A stretch of 5,148 bases of DNA, from contig JAJYVN010000221.1 of the NCBI GenBank assembly GCA_021791995.1, forward strand, positions 1-5,148, written 5' to 3'. Within the stretch, counting starts at the first letter, position 1, and each line of letters opens with the position of its first letter. Made by a program: the position numbers and the translations under genes. This DNA comes from Bacillota bacterium. Its GTDB lineage: Bacteria > Bacillota > Sulfobacillia > RBS10-35 > JAJYVN01. Below, piece by piece: positions 1 through 5,037 of the stretch. The notes under the pieces were generated by a model that was given only the letters and a program-made list of their open reading frames with translations, was not told the origin of the DNA and searched no databases.

Positions 1-319
1 TCGATGCACCGGGGTTGAATGTGATCACCTCAACGCCGAGCCGAGTGGCCGTGAGAGCCAGCAGGCGGAGCCGTTTTTCTGTGTTTGCCATGTCATCGGT
101 CCGCAGGCCGGCATTAAAGGCAATCGGGCGAATACCGTGGATCCCCAGGGACGCCGCCAGGTGCTCGGCGGCACGCTGCGGCTCGATGCCGATAGCGGCC
201 GGAGAGAGGTGCGTTGGCCCGATATCCATGGCCTGAAAGCCCGCGCTCCTAATATTGGCGGCTGCTTGAGCCAACGGTTGTGAGCCGAAAATAAGCGAGG
301 AGGCTGCGATGACGTTCAC
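1..319 (-). CDS. Sugar phosphate isomerase/epimerase-like TIM-barrel protein (N-terminal part, runs off left edge)
   Basis: A minus-strand frame opens at a GTG (317-319) and stays open for 106 codons to the window edge. It begins MNVIAASSLIFGSQPLAQAA, continues with AGFQAMDIGPTHLSP (residues 26-40) and HGIRPIAFNAGLR (61-73), and reaches LGVEVITFNPGAS at 94-106. This is the usual N-terminal pattern of the xylose-isomerase-like/AP-endonuclease-2 TIM-barrel family: a first strand with a short loop, a helix, 'GF..(M/V)(D/E)I', then the second and third strands. Members isomerise or epimerise sugars and inositol derivatives in the cytoplasm. The metal-binding residues normally lie in the C-terminal two thirds, which are not present here, so substrate and activity cannot be judged. 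The GTG start is supported by AGGGAGGA seven bases upstream. It is the third gene of the minus-strand operon, and pairing with a Gfo/Idh/MocA oxidoreductase is very common for this family. Confidence 0.85.
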   Translation of the reverse strand, partial: MNVIAASSLIFGSQPLAQAAANIRSAGFQAMDIGPTHLSPAAIGIEPQRAAEHLAASLGIHGIRPIAFNAGLRTDDMANTEKRLRLLALTATRLGVEVITFNPGAS

Positions 320-326
320 GCGGGGT

Positions 327-334
327 TCCTCCCT
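327..334 (-). promoter_or_regulatory. Ribosome binding site deciding the GTG start of the TIM-barrel gene
   Basis: The minus strand reads AGGGAGGA, then a 7-nt spacer, then GTG. This is a near-ideal Shine-Dalgarno at a good distance and fixes the non-ATG start at 319. Confidence 0.8.
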
Positions 335-389
335 AAACTTCGGCTCTGTGATGCGACGCAGGAGCGGCCCGAGGGACGACCTGCTATAT

Positions 390-410
390 CCTGCAGCATT
401 GCTGCAGGAG
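390..410. repeat. 21-bp perfect palindrome between operon genes 2 and 3
   Basis: The arms TCCTGCAGCA (390-399) and TGCTGCAGGA (401-410) are exact reverse complements around one central base. As DNA this is a symmetric site of the size bound by dimeric regulators. As RNA on the minus strand it would fold into a 9-bp stem with a 3-nt loop. No U-run follows on the operon strand, so it is not a typical intrinsic terminator. It lies about 70 nt upstream of the TIM-barrel start, in the longest gap of the operon (137 nt). An operator or an mRNA processing/stability hairpin are both possible. Confidence 0.6.
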
Positions 411-456
411 CCCGAGCATGTGGAGGCCTTGACGTTATGCAATCCTTGTGCACGCG

Positions 457-1497
457 TTATGCCCCGCTCACCCCCGTGAGCGTTCGTCGCACCTGTTCCA
501 AATAGCCCGGCGGGACCTGCGGTGGCAGTGACACGATGCGGTGCTCCAATGCCGACTGCATCGTTCCAATCACCGCCTCGATGGTCCGCACGCCCAGAGA
601 AGCCCGGCACAGATTCTCATCCGCGCGTTGATCAACAACCGTTTGCACTATGTGGCGGAACAGGGCGACTTGAGCCACCGTTTGGCCCGTACTCCACAGG
701 TCGCGCATTTCCCGGGGAGCAGCTCCGCCGGTCACAATCCGGTACCCCGAGTCAATGCCACCCCACGCACGACCGCGGTCCCCGACCACCTCGATGTACA
801 GGTGGAGTTTTGCCCTATCGTCGGACCGCGGAGACTGAGGACCGCATTCGAGATGCAGCCGTATCCCGTTCCGATAGGCAAACGTCGCGATGGCGCTGTC
901 GGGGCCGGGGTGTTTGGATGCGAACGCCCCAGTGCCGCCGACGTTGCCCAACACCCACTCCAGGGGTTCGTCGCCAACCAGGTAATTGGCCAGATCAATC
1001 ATGTGGACGGCGTGGGCGTGAAGATTCATCGGACATGTCGTTCGGACGTATTCGATTTTACCGAGACTGTCGCTGACGAGCGCTTCCCTGATGGCGCCGA
1101 CAAACGGCAGGAAGCGATACTGATGGTTGACCATAAGCTGAATGCCCGCGTCGGTGCACACCCGGAGCATCTGATACGCGTCTTCCAGTTCTAGCGCCAT
1201 GGGTTTTTCAACGAGGATTGCGCGCACCCCGCCCTGAGCCAGAACTTGTACGATCTCCAAGCGCACCCGTGGCGAGGTCACGACCGTGGCGACATCGATG
1301 TGTTCCGCGGCGAGCATATCCCCAACTGTACGAAAGCGTTGCCCCGGACCAAGGCCGTACGCCTGCCCGAAATCCTGCAAACGCTGTGCATCTATGTCGA
1401 CGCATGCTGCCACCTTGAGCTCGGGGACCTGGCGGAGTGCAGTCATGTGCTGTCGTTGACGCGGTCCGCACCCCACCAGGCCCATTCGAAGCTGCAT
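457..1497 (-). CDS. Gfo/Idh/MocA-family NAD(P)-dependent oxidoreductase
   Basis: This 346-residue protein is a typical length for the family. The N-terminal Rossmann fold starts MGLVGCGPRQRQHM (5-18) with the Gly-rich dinucleotide loop G6-x-x-G-C-G11. D36 (ACVDID) ends strand 2 and favours NAD(H), a family-based inference. The signature EKP is at 97-99, with K98 the usual catalytic/substrate lysine. NHQYRF (124-129) and HMIDLANYL (165-173, H165 and D168) match the family's substrate-side motifs. The C-terminal alpha/beta domain follows. Members oxidise or reduce sugars, inositols and related polyols in the cytoplasm; the substrate is not readable here. ATG (1495-1497) is preceded by GGGAGGTG. 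The gene lies 54 nt downstream of the sugar-binding lipoprotein gene and 137 nt upstream of the TIM-barrel gene on the same strand. The sequence looks intact. Confidence 0.93.
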   Translation of the reverse strand: MQLRMGLVGCGPRQRQHMTALRQVPELKVAACVDIDAQRLQDFGQAYGLGPGQRFRTVGDMLAAEHIDVATVVTSPRVRLEIVQVLAQGGVRAILVEKPMALELEDAYQMLRVCTDAGIQLMVNHQYRFLPFVGAIREALVSDSLGKIEYVRTTCPMNLHAHAVHMIDLANYLVGDEPLEWVLGNVGGTGAFASKHPGPDSAIATFAYRNGIRLHLECGPQSPRSDDRAKLHLYIEVVGDRGRAWGGIDSGYRIVTGGAAPREMRDLWSTGQTVAQVALFRHIVQTVVDQRADENLCRASLGVRTIEAVIGTMQSALEHRIVSLPPQVPPGYLEQVRRTLTGVSGA

Positions 1498-1504
1498 CGT
1501 CGCT

Positions 1505-1512
1505 CACCTCCC
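1505..1512 (-). promoter_or_regulatory. Ribosome binding site of the Gfo/Idh/MocA gene
   Basis: The minus strand reads GGGAGGTG with a 7-nt spacer to ATG at 1497. It is almost fully complementary to the 16S rRNA tail and supports this start. Confidence 0.8.
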
Positions 1513-1551
1513 AGAGATCTTCGGCGTCCGTGCTCGGAGACAGGACCACGC

Positions 1552-3003
1552 TCACGGTTGCGGTCTGAACATGCTGTTCAACCTGGCGTTCCTCTTTTGC
1601 GTGGCGGCCACGATCTGAGCCGCGCTTGGGGGCGGCGCCTGCGATCGTGACGCCGTTTCCAGGGCGTTCACTTGCTGCGTGATCGTTCTGAAGCCCTCTG
1701 TGACAGCCGACTTGTGATTCCAGATATCAACCCACGTCTTCTGAAGCAGTGCGGCTGCCTGCAAAGGCTGATACTGGAAGAACTCGAAGTCGTACGCAGA
1801 GTTGTCGCCGAGCGTTGGTTGTATCCAATAATCCAGTGCTTTTGTGCTGAGAACGGGGGCCACGGTCTGCAGCACTGTCTTCCATTCTTCGAGCAAACGG
1901 GGCTGGCCCGGTGGCGCGAGCGCCAGCCGCATGTAGAAGCGGGACCATGCGGGATCGATGGCCGCAAACTGCAAGAGTTCCCACGCGAGATCCTTCATCT
2001 GTGCTTCGGCGTTCAAGCCGTAGAAGTTGTTGTGGAGGATGCTGAGCGGGCCGCGCGGCCAACGGGGGAAAGCAATGAAGTCCCACTTTGTGCCGGTGCC
2101 CAGTCTCTGCACCGCGTAGATGATTGTCGGTTCTGCTCCCTGCGTGAAGACGACCGTTCCATCAAAGATGCCAGGATTGGGGAATCCGCCACCGGCGGTG
2201 GCCACACCGTTCCAAACCATATGCAGGAAATACTGTCCGCAGGCGATGCTGCCTGGTTGGTCCAAGAGACAACGCGTCCTCGTGGCGTCCATGAGCGCCC
2301 CGCCGAATCCGCCCAGGAGCGGAAAACCCTCGGGCATCCACGCCGTTGGATTGAATGGAATCGCAACGCCGTATCGACGATGGGTGCCCTGCACTGTGCT
2401 GCATTGTTCCCAGAGTGCCCGTGCCTGGATCCAATCCCAATCTGGGGAGGGATAAGGCAGTCCCAGAGAATCAAGGATGTCCTGCCGATACAAAAAGCAT
2501 TCCGACGCGGCATCCTCTGGCAGGGCGTACAACCCATCCGGCTGTTGGAACGCGGTCAATTGCCTGCGCGACCAGAGGCTCGTCGGGATGTTTGCGGTCT
2601 GGAGATACGGGTCCAGCCGTTCGAGGAAGGGCAGCACCTGAGGCCACCAGACACAGCATCCCGCAAGAATCCATGGTGCACCGGTGCCGGACGCCAGGGT
2701 GACGATGGTCGGAGGGGAGATCTGGGGTTGCCAGACTGCCCGGATGCCTTTATGTAATGAATTGAATGAACGATCGACAAATGCCTGAATGAGATTCCTC
2801 GTGGACGCCGACAGGTCGATGCCGACCACGTAAAGCTGAAAGGGCACTGTGGTGACGGGCTCGGCAACGGCGGGACGTGCGGACGCAGCCGCATGGATGG
2901 CGCATCCGGTCACAGAACACGCAGACGTCAGCGCAATGACGGTTCCAGCGGAACGACGCAGTGCCGTGCGGCGCGTGATCAGCCGTGCAGCTGCGCCTTC
3001 CAA
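1552..3003 (-). CDS. ABC-transporter family 1 extracellular sugar-binding lipoprotein
   Basis: The protein is 483 residues from a TTG start (3001-3003), a usual length for family 1 solute-binding proteins. The N-terminus TRRTALRR (10-17) resembles a twin-arginine motif. A hydrophobic stretch (19-33) follows, then a lipobox VTGC with C34 as the likely lipidated cysteine, so the mature protein should sit tethered outside the membrane. Family landmarks come in the usual order: FLERLDPYL (126-134), GLYALPEDAASECFLYRQD (157-175), GLPYPSPDWDW (181-191), VFTQGAEPTI (285-294), WDFIAFPRWP (307-316) and NNFYGLNAEAQMKDLAWELL (325-344). It would capture a carbohydrate and deliver it to an ABC permease, but no permease gene is in the window. 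The open frame continues upstream to 3564, overlapping the divergent regulator; that part has no family features. The TTG is preferred because AGAGGGGG lies 7 nt upstream and the signal peptide then has normal length. It is the first gene of the operon. Confidence 0.88.
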   Translation of the reverse strand: MEGAAARLITRRTALRRSAGTVIALTSACSVTGCAIHAAASARPAVAEPVTTVPFQLYVVGIDLSASTRNLIQAFVDRSFNSLHKGIRAVWQPQISPPTIVTLASGTGAPWILAGCCVWWPQVLPFLERLDPYLQTANIPTSLWSRRQLTAFQQPDGLYALPEDAASECFLYRQDILDSLGLPYPSPDWDWIQARALWEQCSTVQGTHRRYGVAIPFNPTAWMPEGFPLLGGFGGALMDATRTRCLLDQPGSIACGQYFLHMVWNGVATAGGGFPNPGIFDGTVVFTQGAEPTIIYAVQRLGTGTKWDFIAFPRWPRGPLSILHNNFYGLNAEAQMKDLAWELLQFAAIDPAWSRFYMRLALAPPGQPRLLEEWKTVLQTVAPVLSTKALDYWIQPTLGDNSAYDFEFFQYQPLQAAALLQKTWVDIWNHKSAVTEGFRTITQQVNALETASRSQAPPPSAAQIVAATQKRNARLNSMFRPQP

Positions 3004-3010
3004 GTCACAA

Positions 3011-3018
3011 CCCCCTCT
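3011..3018 (-). promoter_or_regulatory. Ribosome binding site supporting the TTG start of the binding-protein gene
   Basis: The minus strand reads AGAGGGGG, 7 nt before TTG at 3003. The spacing equals that seen before the other two operon genes. The site overlaps the 3' arm of a predicted hairpin (3013-3037). Confidence 0.65.
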
Positions 3019-3037
3019 CTGGAGAATGTTGAGAGGG
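3013..3037 (-). promoter_or_regulatory. Hairpin that could hide the Shine-Dalgarno of the first operon gene
   Basis: On the minus strand CCCTCTC (3037-3031) can pair perfectly with GAGAGGG (3019-3013), leaving an 11-nt loop. The 3' arm covers most of the ribosome binding site. The pairing is seen directly. A regulatory role, a translation brake for example, is inference. Confidence 0.45.
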
Positions 3038-3044
3038 ACCGCGA

Positions 3045-3066
3045 CCCGCCCGCTCCCACCCACCCC
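3045..3066 (-). promoter_or_regulatory. Short-loop G-quadruplex motif in the operon leader or promoter region
   Basis: The minus strand carries one G4 and four G3 tracts in 22 bases (3066-3045), separated by loops of 1, 1, 3 and 1 nt. This satisfies the standard quadruplex pattern with one spare G-tract. It lies about 40 nt upstream of the binding-protein start codon on the sense strand, just 5' of the Shine-Dalgarno hairpin; the plus strand has the matching C-tracts. Whether it is transcribed is unknown because the transcription start was not found. Confidence 0.55.
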
Positions 3067-3088
3067 GCAGGAGGGACAGGTGGCAGTG

Positions 3089-3102
3089 CGAGACGCGAGA
3101 CG
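3089..3102. repeat. Tandem CGAGACG direct repeat in the divergent control region
   Basis: CGAGACG occurs twice head to tail (3089-3095 and 3096-3102). AraC-family proteins bind direct repeats, so this is a possible regulator site, although the 7-bp period is shorter than usual half-site spacing. It may also be chance in GC-rich DNA. Confidence 0.4.
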
Positions 3103-3207
3103 CAAACGCGCGAAAGCCGGATCAGACCGATGGGTGCCATGACCAGCGCAAAGCCCTGCGATGTAGTGTATTGACCGAACCCTGCGGTGGATAGGACCAA
3201 GCGGGAC

Positions 3208-3216
3208 AGGAAGGGG
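3208..3216 (+). promoter_or_regulatory. Ribosome binding site deciding the start of the AraC-type regulator
   Basis: AGGAAGGGG lies 9 nt before the in-frame GTG at 3226. The more upstream GTG at 3187 has no such sequence before it. Confidence 0.6.
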
Positions 3217-3225
3217 ACAGTTGCG

Positions 3226-4143
3226 GTGGTCTTGGGCGATTCTCGCGGCGATTCGCCGCAGGCCAGACCCCTCCGTGTGCTGAGGCGAGGTGCATTGCTT
3301 CGACCGGGGGAATCGATAATGGCCAACGAACGTGTGGTCCGCCATGCATCGGATATGCACGCTCACGATTTCTATGAAATCGCACTTGTGGTTTCGGGCC
3401 ACGGCTGGCACGTGTGTGGATCGCGAAGATCGCCGCTCGATCCCGGGGATGTCGTGCTGATCAATCCCGTCGTACCACACGCGTACGTTGTGCATGGCAA
3501 TGCGCCCTTCGTTGTTCGCAACGTCGTATTTACCGAAGCCGTCCTGGCCGGTGCGGCGGATCACCCGGAAATGGCTGGCGTCCTGGATCTGTTCTTAGGC
3601 ACCGGGGGTGAGTACGGGGCGGCACATTTTCGGAGCTTGACAAATCCATTGAATGGATGTATTCAACCGCTGAACATAGCGGCAACCATGGTGCGGGAAT
3701 ACAATGAGCGGGATGCGGGATATCGCATGCTGCTGTATGGGCATTTGCTGATCCTGCTGGCGACCCTGTGGCGCGTTGGTAATAGCCAGGAAAGTCCGCA
3801 ATCACCCTCCACCGCCGTCTGGCAGCGCATCTTTCCTGCTGTGCACCGCTTGCTGGATGGCGACACACTTCCGGATGCCGGCCTTCCCGCGTTGGCCGCA
3901 TCGTGCGGATGGTCAAGCGGGCACTTTCGGAAACAATTCAAAGCGGCGACCGGACAGACCGTGAGGGCTTTCTTGCGGCATCTGCGTGTGCGGCGCGCCG
4001 CCGCATTGCTGCTCAGTACCCCGCTCGGGCTGGACGAAGTGGCCCTTCGCGTCGGATATGCGGATGGCCGCGCGCTCCGCCGGGCGTTTGTGGCATGTTT
4101 TGGTATCGCGCCCGATACGTTTCGCCGCGGGAGCCATCCATAG
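3226..4143 (+). CDS. AraC-family transcriptional regulator with cupin sensor domain
   Basis: From GTG 3226 the protein has 305 residues, typical for AraC regulators with an N-terminal sensor. The cupin part includes HAHDFYEIALVVSGHGWH (45-62) and LDPGDVVLINPVVPHAY (71-87), the pattern seen in sugar-sensing AraC proteins. A helical linker spans about 145-215. The C-terminus has two helix-turn-helix motifs: LPALAASCGWSSGHFRKQFK (220-239) with GQTVRAFLRHLRV (243-255), then LDEVALRVGYADGRALRRAF (269-288) with FGIAPDTFRR (292-301). The second recognition region has RALRRAF where SYFSRxF is common. It probably senses the imported sugar or a metabolite and controls the divergent operon. GTG 3226 is chosen over GTG 3187 (no Shine-Dalgarno) and ATG 3319 (would remove the first cupin strand; preceded only by GGGGGA). 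No terminator with a U-run follows. Confidence 0.9.
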   Translation: MVLGDSRGDSPQARPLRVLRRGALLRPGESIMANERVVRHASDMHAHDFYEIALVVSGHGWHVCGSRRSPLDPGDVVLINPVVPHAYVVHGNAPFVVRNVVFTEAVLAGAADHPEMAGVLDLFLGTGGEYGAAHFRSLTNPLNGCIQPLNIAATMVREYNERDAGYRMLLYGHLLILLATLWRVGNSQESPQSPSTAVWQRIFPAVHRLLDGDTLPDAGLPALAASCGWSSGHFRKQFKAATGQTVRAFLRHLRVRRAAALLLSTPLGLDEVALRVGYADGRALRRAFVACFGIAPDTFRRGSHP

Positions 4144-4274
4144 TAGATCCTTCACTCAGTTTCGACGCTGTTCGACCTGGTAGCGGCAGCGGTCAGCGAT
4201 TCCGGGTCTTGGAGACCGCACTTCCAGTGGAACACGACCGGCTGCACGTTCAGGCTATCCCAGAATGCAGTATA

Positions 4275-4295
4275 GTGGTCCCACAAAACTGGACA
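4275..4295. mobile_element. Possible IS3/IS150-like terminal inverted repeat (solo end)
   Basis: The core GTCCCACAAAACTGGACA (4278-4295) resembles the terminal repeats of IS3-family elements of the IS150 type, which follow roughly TG..TG.CCCC.AAAA..TGGACA. No matching transposase and no second copy in inverted orientation were found in the window, so this would be a solo end or a degenerate remnant. The resemblance is from memory of the consensus. Confidence 0.35.
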
Positions 4296-4307
4296 GGCAG
4301 AACGGAG

Positions 4308-4376
4308 GCTCGTAAGCAATTCCGAAGGAATAGTGGGGTCCCATTTGTTGTGAAGGTTGGGGGGGGCCTTACGAGC
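4308..4376. repeat. 9-bp inverted repeat flanking a G8 tract
   Basis: GCTCGTAAG (4308-4316) and CTTACGAGC (4368-4376) are exact inverted copies enclosing 51 bp. Inside are a small palindrome ATTCC-GAA-GGAAT (4319-4331) and a homopolymer of eight G (4359-4366). The pair could be ends of a tiny non-autonomous element or a cruciform/stem-loop. No coding function is seen. Confidence 0.5.
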
Positions 4377-4401
4377 TGATTATAGCACACCGGTGCCCCT
4401 C

Positions 4402-4440
4402 TGTCAAGTGCCAGTTCAGGGCCCCTGTGGCCAGTTTCCA
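4402..4440. mobile_element. Possible IS21-like element end with subterminal repeats
   Basis: The stretch begins TGTCAAGTGCCAGTTC and carries CCAGTT at 4411-4416 and 4431-4436, exactly 20 bp apart. A TG terminus with short repeated subterminal CCAGTT-type motifs at about this spacing is characteristic of IS21-family ends. No istA or istB reading frame follows on either side, so if correct this is a remnant. The assignment is tentative. Confidence 0.3.
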
Positions 4441-4716
4441 TTGGTGAGTAGATGTTCTTTCTGTTTCGTTTTTTGGCCGTGCCCGCTTCCCGCCCGTGAC
4501 GCCCGTTGTCTGACGGCCCTTGCCCCTGATGCGCGCACACCAAACCAGAGCGTGCACCCGGCCCGCCTGGTCGCCGGTGAGGCCAGGGTTCTGGTCGGCC
4601 GGCGAGGGCGACAGGGTTCTGTTCGTCAAGCCGTTCGGCGATCGCCCGCGCCAGAACCGTCATCGTGTCAGCGGTCACGTTATTGACCACCCCAGGCAGT
4701 GAGAAGGTCATGCAAT
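4441..4716. other. Degenerate region without a recognisable gene
   Basis: All six frames are open for stretches here, but none shows a sustained family pattern. On the minus strand a segment around 4625-4695 reads VVNNVTADTMTVLARAIAERLDEQ, which looks protein-like (a helix-forming run), yet the frame is soon followed by Pro/Arg/Gly-rich sequence typical of non-coding GC-rich DNA. It may be a scrambled remnant of a mobile-element gene continuing from the 4717-4899 fragment. I cannot name it. Confidence 0.4.
4573..4625. repeat. Imperfect tandem duplication of about 25-28 bp
   Basis: Unit 1 (4573-4597) and unit 2 (4598-4625) abut. Both start GCCGG(T/C)GAGG, share CAGGGTTCTG (4584-4593 and 4612-4621) and end TCG. 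Unit 2 has a 3-nt expansion in the middle. It looks like an old slippage or duplication event. A length difference of 3 would keep a reading frame in phase, but no gene is recognised. Confidence 0.55.
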
Positions 4717-4899
4717 TTACCCACCAGGGTATGAGAGAGCAGCGCACAGCGCCGGGATAACCCGACACCGTTCGCCAACGCCGCGTGGCGCGGATGTGAA
4801 CTTCAATTTTGGAACGTAGCCATTCAGGTAGACGCGGTCCGCGGCTTCGACCTGCAGGGTCACGTGCTGTCGCACGAGCCCCGGGATATCCTCCACCAT
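4717..4899 (-). pseudogene. Truncated N-terminal fragment of a mobile-element-associated protein (DRVYLNGYVPKL motif)
   Basis: ATG (4897-4899) has AGGAG six bases upstream and starts MVEDIPGLVRQHVTLQVEAA followed by DRVYLNGYVPKL (21-32). I recall this 'V.D.YLNGYVP.L' pattern from the N-terminus of uncharacterised proteins of several hundred residues that occur in multiple copies and behave like mobile-element cargo; no function is established to my knowledge. Here the resemblance stops after KL, near position 4803. The frame then runs 28 residues of unrelated sequence (FTSAPRGVGERC and on) to a stop at 4717. A small GC-rich hairpin (CCGCG-TGG-CGCGG, 4781-4793) lies just past the break. It is most likely a gene remnant cut by deletion or rearrangement. 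The start and ribosome binding site remain intact, so a 60-residue peptide could still be made. Confidence 0.5.
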
Positions 4900-4990
4900 T
4901 CACCACTCCTCGACAGGAGGGGTACGGAGGCTACCCGTCGCGCTCCTTGCCACCGCACGAATCCACCCAGTTGCCTACGCTCGGAGGGTT

Positions 4991-5025
4991 AGGGACGCCC
5001 GGCGCCGTCAGGCGCCGGCGTCCCT
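4991..5025 (-). terminator. Strong GC-rich hairpin after the right-edge minus-strand gene
   Basis: A 16-base arm (4991-5006) pairs with a 15-base arm (5011-5025) with one bulged base and a 4-nt loop, giving a very stable stem beginning with AGGGACGCC. It starts 12 nt after the TAA of the gene entering from the right, where a terminator would sit. There is no U-run on either strand, so termination would be atypical; a stability or processing hairpin is also possible. Confidence 0.5.
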
Positions 5026-5037
5026 GCTAGCGGCAGT

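Larger units (their letters stand above)
3004..3225. promoter_or_regulatory. Divergent intergenic control region between the operon and the AraC-type gene
   Basis: This 222-bp stretch must hold the promoters for both the minus-strand operon and the plus-strand regulator. A TTGACC (3171-3176, plus) resembles a -35 box, but no good -10 follows at 16-18 bp; GATAGG at 3190-3195 is too close. No convincing -35/-10 pair was found on the minus strand, which would fit an activator-dependent promoter. It contains the quadruplex motif, the Shine-Dalgarno hairpin and the CGAGACG repeats. The extra open frames crossing it look like shadows. Confidence 0.6.
4144..4401. other. Non-coding spacer downstream of the regulator, with possible insertion-sequence remnants
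   Basis: About 260 bp without a credible gene. Open frames here continue antisense or out-of-frame sequence and show no family motif. A weak hairpin GGTCT-TGG-AGACC (4205-4217) lies 60 bp after the regulator stop, without a U-run. From 4271 the sequence changes character: an insertion-sequence-like end, an inverted repeat and a run of eight G. TATAG occurs at 4271-4275 and again at 4381-4385, bracketing that segment, which may or may not be meaningful. Confidence 0.5.

Noticed and set aside
522..1194. Two long plus-strand open frames opposite the oxidoreductase gene
   Set aside because: They are shadows of the Gfo/Idh/MocA gene: no motif, and composition rich in Arg, Pro and Gly.
1672..2757. 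A 361-codon plus-strand open frame opposite the binding-protein gene
   Set aside because: It is antisense to a gene with clear family landmarks, has no recognisable domain, and is explained by GC-rich codon bias in the true frame.
3171..3195. Candidate plus-strand promoter TTGACC with GATAGG
   Set aside because: The spacer is only 13 bp and the -10 match is poor, so it is not listed as a promoter.
3187..3225. Upstream GTG start for the AraC-type gene
   Set aside because: No Shine-Dalgarno precedes it, and the extra 13 residues (mostly charged) are not typical of the family; GTG at 3226 fits better.
3644..3658. 15-bp palindrome ATCCATTGAATGGAT
   Set aside because: It lies inside the AraC-type coding sequence (residues around 140-144) and has no supporting context as a regulatory site.
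4189..4219. Possible terminator after the regulator (GCGGTC...GACCGC with inner GGTCT-TGG-AGACC)
   Set aside because: The two pairings compete, the stems are only 5-6 bp, and there is no U-run.
4250..4906. A 218-codon minus-strand open frame starting with GTG
   Set aside because: Its first part is out of frame with the better-supported fragment at 4899, it crosses probable insertion-sequence ends, and it ends in low-complexity sequence. One stretch (about 4625-4695) looks protein-like and is noted in the degenerate region.
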